Part shown: one piece after another, positions 6,426 to 9,032 of the stretch | Numbering within the stretch: the first letter of the stretch is position 1 | How the letters are laid out: every line of letters begins with the position of its first letter | NCBI GenBank assembly: GCA_018384835.1 | Contig: JAHAYB010000114.1 | Coordinates: 1-9,032 of the forward strand | Reading direction: 5' to 3' | Source of the DNA: Comamonas sp. | Lineage (GTDB): Bacteria; Pseudomonadota; Gammaproteobacteria; Burkholderiales; Burkholderiaceae_C | Length of the DNA: 9,032 nt | The notes under the pieces: model-generated | What the model was told of the DNA's origin: nothing | Database searches by the model: none | Seen by the model: only the letters and a program-made list of their open reading frames with translations | Position numbers and translations under genes: made by a program

Positions 6426-6997
6426 AGTTGTATTCCTTTGGCTTTGAGCGCTTTGCTCAAGGTCTGGATGGCGCGAAAGCAGTGGGTTTTGACGCTGCCT
6501 GCTGAACAGTTCATGGCGGCAGCCGTCTCGGCCACATCCATCTCTTCCCAATAACGCAGCAAAAAGGCTTCGCGTTGACGGGCGGGCAGTTTGAGCAGCT
6601 CTTCCTCAATACTTTGTAGCATTTGTTTGCGCTCGGTCAAGGCTTCGGCGCTGTGCTCGCTCTCACCAGAGCTGGAGTTGCTGGCGTAGGTGTGCAGCCA
6701 GTCAAATTCAGGGTTGTCCGGGTGGGCTGATGATTCCAGCTCTGAGATATTGGTCAGCACCGCGTTGCGCGTTTTTTGGCGGCGAAACCAGTCCAGTGTG
6801 GCATTGCTCAAAATGCGGTGAAACAGCAAGGGCAGCTCTGCGGCGGGCTTGCCCCCATAGTGCTGGGCGAGTTTGAGCATACTCTCCTGCACGATGTCTA
6901 AGGCTGCCTCCTCATCGCGCACTTGGTACAACGCACGTTTGAAGGCGCGTTTTTCAACGTCCTTCAAAAAATCTGAAAGCTCTTGTGCGGTGGCCAA
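6422..6997 (-). CDS. RNA polymerase sigma factor, ECF-like (sigma-70 family)
   Basis: A 191-residue two-domain sigma factor that would direct RNA polymerase core to an alternative promoter set. Region 2 spans about 14-80, with the core-binding helix DEEAALDIVQESMLKLAQ (28-45) and promoter-melting segment ATLDWFRRQKTRN (66-78). An acidic Ser-rich linker follows (86-120). Region 4 is about 128-182, with LPARQREAFLLRYWEEM (137-153) and the helix-turn-helix AETAAAMNCSAGSVKTHCFRAI (156-177) for -35 recognition. The start is TTG at 6997: it is the only start codon in the short open stretch before the domain, the frame closing upstream at 7018. MATAQELSDFL also agrees with how I recall Burkholderiales homologues beginning. 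No strong Shine-Dalgarno sequence is visible. It heads a coupled gene set with DUF3619 and DUF3106. It is not a housekeeping sigma, and its regulon cannot be deduced here. Confidence 0.92.
   Translation of the reverse strand: MATAQELSDFLKDVEKRAFKRALYQVRDEEAALDIVQESMLKLAQHYGGKPAAELPLLFHRILSNATLDWFRRQKTRNAVLTNISELESSAHPDNPEFDWLHTYASNSSSGESEHSAEALTERKQMLQSIEEELLKLPARQREAFLLRYWEEMDVAETAAAMNCSAGSVKTHCFRAIQTLSKALKAKGIQL
6434..6439 (-). promoter_or_regulatory. Ribosome binding site for the DUF3619 gene
   Basis: On the minus strand AAAGGA lies 8 bases before the ATG at 6425, inside the last codons of the sigma gene. It supports the short start and the ATGA-coupled translation of the two genes. Confidence 0.6.
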
Positions 6998-7019
6998 GGG
7001 GCAGGCTCTAGGGGGTTAG

Positions 7020-7048
7020 TCGATAGCAAGGGGCGTGCGCACGTTCAA
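7020..7048 (-). promoter_or_regulatory. Possible promoter for the sigma factor operon
   Basis: On the minus strand, TTGAAC (7048-7043) and TATCGA (7025-7020) are 17 bases apart, with the sigma start codon about 22 bases downstream. The match to the sigma-70 consensus is partial (4/6 and 3/6). The GAAC core also resembles ECF-type -35 elements, which would permit self-regulation. It is the only reasonable promoter-like pair I found in the 81-base gap between the YfeH-like gene and the sigma gene. Confidence 0.3.
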
Positions 7049-7054
7049 GGAACG
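7034..7054. repeat. Two abutting perfect inverted repeats
   Basis: CGTGCGCACG (7034-7043) is a perfect 10-base palindrome, and CGTTCAAGGAACG (7042-7054) is a perfect 5-base-arm inverted repeat with a 3-base centre; they share the bases CG. They lie in the gap before the sigma gene and overlap the proposed -35 element, so they could be an operator. No T-run follows on either strand, so a rho-independent terminator is unlikely. Confidence 0.45.
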
Positions 7055-7078
7055 GCAGGGGTGGGGCAATATAGCGCA

Positions 7079-8068
7079 CTAGGAATCGGCGTTTTGCTTA
7101 TCCGCTGCCTGACCATAGCGTGCAGCAATCACCGCCGACACCATGAGTTGCATGGGGTGAAACAGCATCACCGGCAAAATCATCGGTCCTACGGCAGAGG
7201 CGGCAAACAATACCTTGGCCATTGGAATGCCGCTCACTAGGCTTTTTTGCGCCCCGCAAAACAAGATAGTGGCCTCATCGGCGCGGCTAAAGCCCAGGCG
7301 GCGGCTCATCCACACGCACCACAGCATGACCACCGCCAGCAAGGCAGCGCACAGCGCCAGCAAAACAGCCATCGTCGCCAGTGGAACCTCACGCCACAGG
7401 CCAGCCACTACCGCACCACTAAAGGCGGCGTACACCACCAGCAAGATAGAGCCTTGGTCAATGATGCGAATTTTGCCGCCCAGCTTTTGCAGCAAAGAAC
7501 CCGTCCAAGGGCGCAGCACATGCCCCACCATAAACGGCAGCAGCAACTGCACGGCAATGCGGGTAACGGCATCCAGCGGGTTGCTGCTGCTAGCGGTATC
7601 TTGCGCCAGCAGCAATCCCACCAACAAAGGCGTGAGCAAAATCCCCAGCAAGGTTGAACCAGAGGCGCTACACACCGCAGCCGCAATATTGCCCCTAGCC
7701 ACCCCCGTCAAAGCAATGGCCGACTGCACCGTGGCCGGTAAGGCGCATAAAAACAGCATGGCCTGCGCCAAGTTAGGCGGCAGCACCTTGCCCAGCAGCG
7801 GCTGAGAGAGCCAGCCTATCAGCGGAAACAAGCAAAACGTCGTGCCCACCACTAACAGATGCAGCCGCCAATGCCCAATACCCGCCCAAATGGCTTGGCG
7901 CGAGAGCTTGCTGCCATGCAGAAAAAACAGCAGCACGATGACCCAAGTGGTAGCCCCTTCTAGCCAATGGGCCGCTTGCCCGGTAGCGGGTAAAAAACTG
8001 GCCAAAATGACCGTGCTGGCCAATGCCAAAGTAAAACGGTCGGGTGTGATGTTGCGTAAAAAAGACAT
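7079..8068 (-). CDS. Bile acid:sodium symporter family protein (YfeH-like)
   Basis: A predicted inner-membrane transporter of the SBF-like group (PF13593 type, E. coli YfeH). The substrate is unknown; the family name comes from the eukaryotic bile acid carriers and does not mean that bile acid is transported. From the ATG at 8068 it has 329 residues, close to YfeH (about 332). The profile suggests about ten hydrophobic segments, e.g. 15-28, 40-51, 69-85, 101-120, 138-155, 170-185, 206-224, 230-252 and 293-315. Family stretches seen are FFLHGSKLS (48-56), CALPATVQSAIALTGVARGN (108-127) and FCGAQKSLVSGIPMAKVLF (270-288), the last two in the regions expected to form the crossed substrate-binding helices. 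A TTG at 8089 would add seven residues, but the ATG gives the family-like N-terminus. It is 81 bases upstream of the sigma gene, and nothing links the two functionally. Confidence 0.9.
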   Translation of the reverse strand: MSFLRNITPDRFTLALASTVILASFLPATGQAAHWLEGATTWVIVLLFFLHGSKLSRQAIWAGIGHWRLHLLVVGTTFCLFPLIGWLSQPLLGKVLPPNLAQAMLFLCALPATVQSAIALTGVARGNIAAAVCSASGSTLLGILLTPLLVGLLLAQDTASSSNPLDAVTRIAVQLLLPFMVGHVLRPWTGSLLQKLGGKIRIIDQGSILLVVYAAFSGAVVAGLWREVPLATMAVLLALCAALLAVVMLWCVWMSRRLGFSRADEATILFCGAQKSLVSGIPMAKVLFAASAVGPMILPVMLFHPMQLMVSAVIAARYGQAADKQNADS

Positions 8069-8090
8069 AGCTTTACAAGGCTCAATCAAG

Positions 8091-8255
8091 TCAAATACAG
8101 CCCACTGAAGCTGGGCAAAGGCGATGGCACAACGCCGTTAAGGAAAAATGTCTGCCCACCAACAAACGCTCTGTATAGAGGAAGACCTTCCGGGTTTTCC
8201 CGACAATCACCGTGTTAAGCTGCTGAACAAGAGATTGGATAGTGTCTGCGTACAT
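8091..8255 (-). pseudogene. Remnant of the 5' end of a moxR-type AAA ATPase gene
   Basis: From the ATG at 8255 the frame gives 54 residues. Residues 5-25 (TIQSLVQQLNTVIVGK and after) and the following LLVGRHFSL resemble the N-terminus of MoxR ATPases as I recall it: a leader helix with QLN-x-VIVGK, then LLAGGHLL immediately before the Walker A loop. Here the expected P-loop (G-x-x-G-x-G-K-T) is missing: the text runs from HFSL straight to LTALCHRLCPAS, which resembles the TLAHALA stretch that follows the P-loop. A further GLYL-like continuation lies in a shifted frame just before the YfeH-like gene. An intact MoxR has about 300 residues. I read this as a deleted, frameshifted relic. The alternative is a small unrelated ORF; the match is from memory, not from a search. 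Confidence 0.55.
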
Positions 8256-8353
8256 AAAGTCCAAACTTGGTGGGGGTGGCGTTAGGCGACCAATACCAAT
8301 AGCGCGTAGCACCACCGTAAAAAAACAATCAATGTCTGTGGAGACTTTGGCAA
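8256..8353. other. Intergenic stretch before the deacetylase-family gene
   Basis: Between the moxR-like relic and the GTG start of the deacetylase-family gene I see no further gene. The relic's frame stays open upstream to 8315 (20 codons, a Pro-run included) but without recognisable sequence. A run of seven A (8319-8325) precedes the next gene; no convincing -35/-10 pair was found. Confidence 0.4.
8340..8343 (+). promoter_or_regulatory. Ribosome binding site for the deacetylase-family gene
   Basis: GGAG ends 10 bases before the GTG at 8354. The frame is closed at 8318-8320, and no ATG occurs in it before residue 17, which is already inside the conserved domain, so this site supports the GTG as start. 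Confidence 0.45.
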
Positions 8354-9032
8354 GTGAGCAAAACTGGATATTTCACCCATTCCCTCTGCCGTAAACACGA
8401 TATGGGCCCTGGCCACCCGGAATGCCCGGACCGCATCTCGGCGATTGAAGACCGCTTGCTTATTAGCGGCGTATTCGATGCCCTAGAGCGCTTGGACAGC
8501 CCCCAGGCCACTTATAACGACATTGAGCTGGCACATGACCGCATGTATGTCGCCTCTCTATGTGGCCTGACCAGCCGCCTGCAAGAAGAGCTGCAAGCGG
8601 GCGGCCCCGACTATACCCAACTGGATACCGACACCGCCATCAACGCCCATACTTTTGCCGCTGCTCGCCACAGCGTGGGCGCAGCGCTGGCCGCCACCGA
8701 TGCCGTCATCAACGGCGAGCTGGAAAACGCTTTTTGCGCCGTGCGCCCCCCCGGCCACCACGCCTGCAAAGACAAGGCCATGGGCTTTTGCTTTTTTAAC
8801 AACGTCGCCATTGCCGCCCTGCACGCCGTGCAGCGCCGGGGGCTCAAGCGCGTGGCCGTCATTGACTTTGACGTACACCACGGCAACGGCACGGAAGACA
8901 TCCTGGCGGGCAACGAACATATTTTGATGTGCAGCTTCTTCCAGCACCCCTTCTACCCCTACAGCGGCGACAAGGAACCGGCCAGCAATATGGTCAACGT
9001 GCCCGTACCCGCCTACACCAAGGGCAAAGAGG
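8354..9032 (+). CDS. Histone deacetylase family protein (HDAC-like amidohydrolase), 3' end outside window
   Basis: Zinc-dependent amidohydrolases of this superfamily (arginase/deacetylase fold) remove acetyl groups from protein lysines, acetylpolyamines or other acetylated amines; in bacteria the substrate is usually unknown. The 226 codons seen begin with GTG (residues MSKTGYFTHSLC). Motifs are KHDMGPGHPECPDR (14-27), the active-site RPPGHHA (131-137, His135/His136 as the catalytic pair), GFCFFNN (144-150), and DFDVHHGNGT (171-180), where Asp173 and His175 are two of the three zinc ligands. The third ligand (an Asp further on) and the C-terminal third lie beyond the window, as the family usually has about 300-370 residues. 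The HPECPDR start and FYPYSGD stretch suggest a class II-like member. It is divergent from the YfeH-like gene and has its own start region, so it is probably transcribed separately. Confidence 0.93.
   Translation, partial: MSKTGYFTHSLCRKHDMGPGHPECPDRISAIEDRLLISGVFDALERLDSPQATYNDIELAHDRMYVASLCGLTSRLQEELQAGGPDYTQLDTDTAINAHTFAAARHSVGAALAATDAVINGELENAFCAVRPPGHHACKDKAMGFCFFNNVAIAALHAVQRRGLKRVAVIDFDVHHGNGTEDILAGNEHILMCSFFQHPFYPYSGDKEPASNMVNVPVPAYTKGKE

Noticed and set aside
6426..6551. N-terminal extension of the DUF3619 protein into the sigma gene
   Set aside because: It would overlap conserved region 4 of the sigma factor; the ATG at 6425 has a good ribosome binding site and a 4-base overlap.
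7215..7805. Open frame of 196 codons on the + strand opposite the YfeH-like gene
   Set aside because: The minus-strand frame has clear transporter motifs and hydrophobic segments; the + frame has none and is an antisense by-product.
8091..8315. Intact 74-residue gene on the minus strand
   Set aside because: The first 20 residues show no conserved character, and the rest looks like a MoxR N-terminus lacking the P-loop, so a relic explains it better.
8558..8947. Open frame of 129 codons on the minus strand
   Set aside because: Antisense to the deacetylase-family gene, whose active-site motifs span this interval on the + strand.

Overview
The window looks like a chromosomal segment of a Gram-negative betaproteobacterium, most likely of the order Burkholderiales (Comamonadaceae-like). 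The reasons are the high-GC coding sequence, a Kdo transferase gene (waaA) that implies lipopolysaccharide, and a cluster of a sigma factor, a DUF3619 protein, a DUF3106 protein and an RDD protein that I know as a Burkholderiales arrangement. I cannot name the genus. Most of the window is ordinary, tightly packed core genome. I see no phage, transposon, CRISPR array, tRNA or rRNA.

Layout. Positions 2-2184, + strand: the 3' part of an AlgC-type phosphomannomutase/phosphoglucomutase gene, overlapping waaA. Positions 2232-6997, - strand: seven genes that, in transcription order, are an ECF-like sigma factor (6997-6422), DUF3619 (6425-5889), DUF3106 (5858-4704), RDD membrane protein (4707-4189), diacylglycerol kinase DgkA (4176-3760), a LOG-family nucleotide hydrolase (3724-3071) and the 23S rRNA methyltransferase RlmE (2948-2232). 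The first five are joined by 4-base stop/start overlaps or gaps of 12-30 bases and probably form one operon. LOG may read on from it, while rlmE follows a 122-base gap. Positions 7079-8068, - strand: a YfeH-type bile acid:sodium symporter family protein. Positions 8091-8255, - strand: an apparent relic of the 5' end of a moxR ATPase gene. From 8354 to the window edge, + strand: the 5' part of a histone deacetylase-family amidohydrolase gene with a GTG start.

How the genes work together. Several genes concern the envelope: AlgC makes sugar phosphates for surface polysaccharide, WaaA adds Kdo to lipid A, and DgkA recycles diacylglycerol. The sigma factor is co-encoded with two predicted single-pass membrane proteins of unknown function. 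The first (DUF3619) has the layout of an anti-sigma factor. The second (DUF3106) carries a predicted periplasmic helical-repeat domain with 'LTPAQ'-like segments. My inference, which is not established, is that these three form an uncharacterised envelope-responsive sigma/anti-sigma/sensor module, with RDD and DgkA as membrane genes in the same transcript. A promoter-like element and two abutting perfect inverted repeats lie just upstream of the sigma gene.

Most novel points: the sigma-DUF3619-DUF3106-RDD module, the roughly 18-residue repeat in DUF3106, the moxR relic, and the inverted repeats before the sigma gene.
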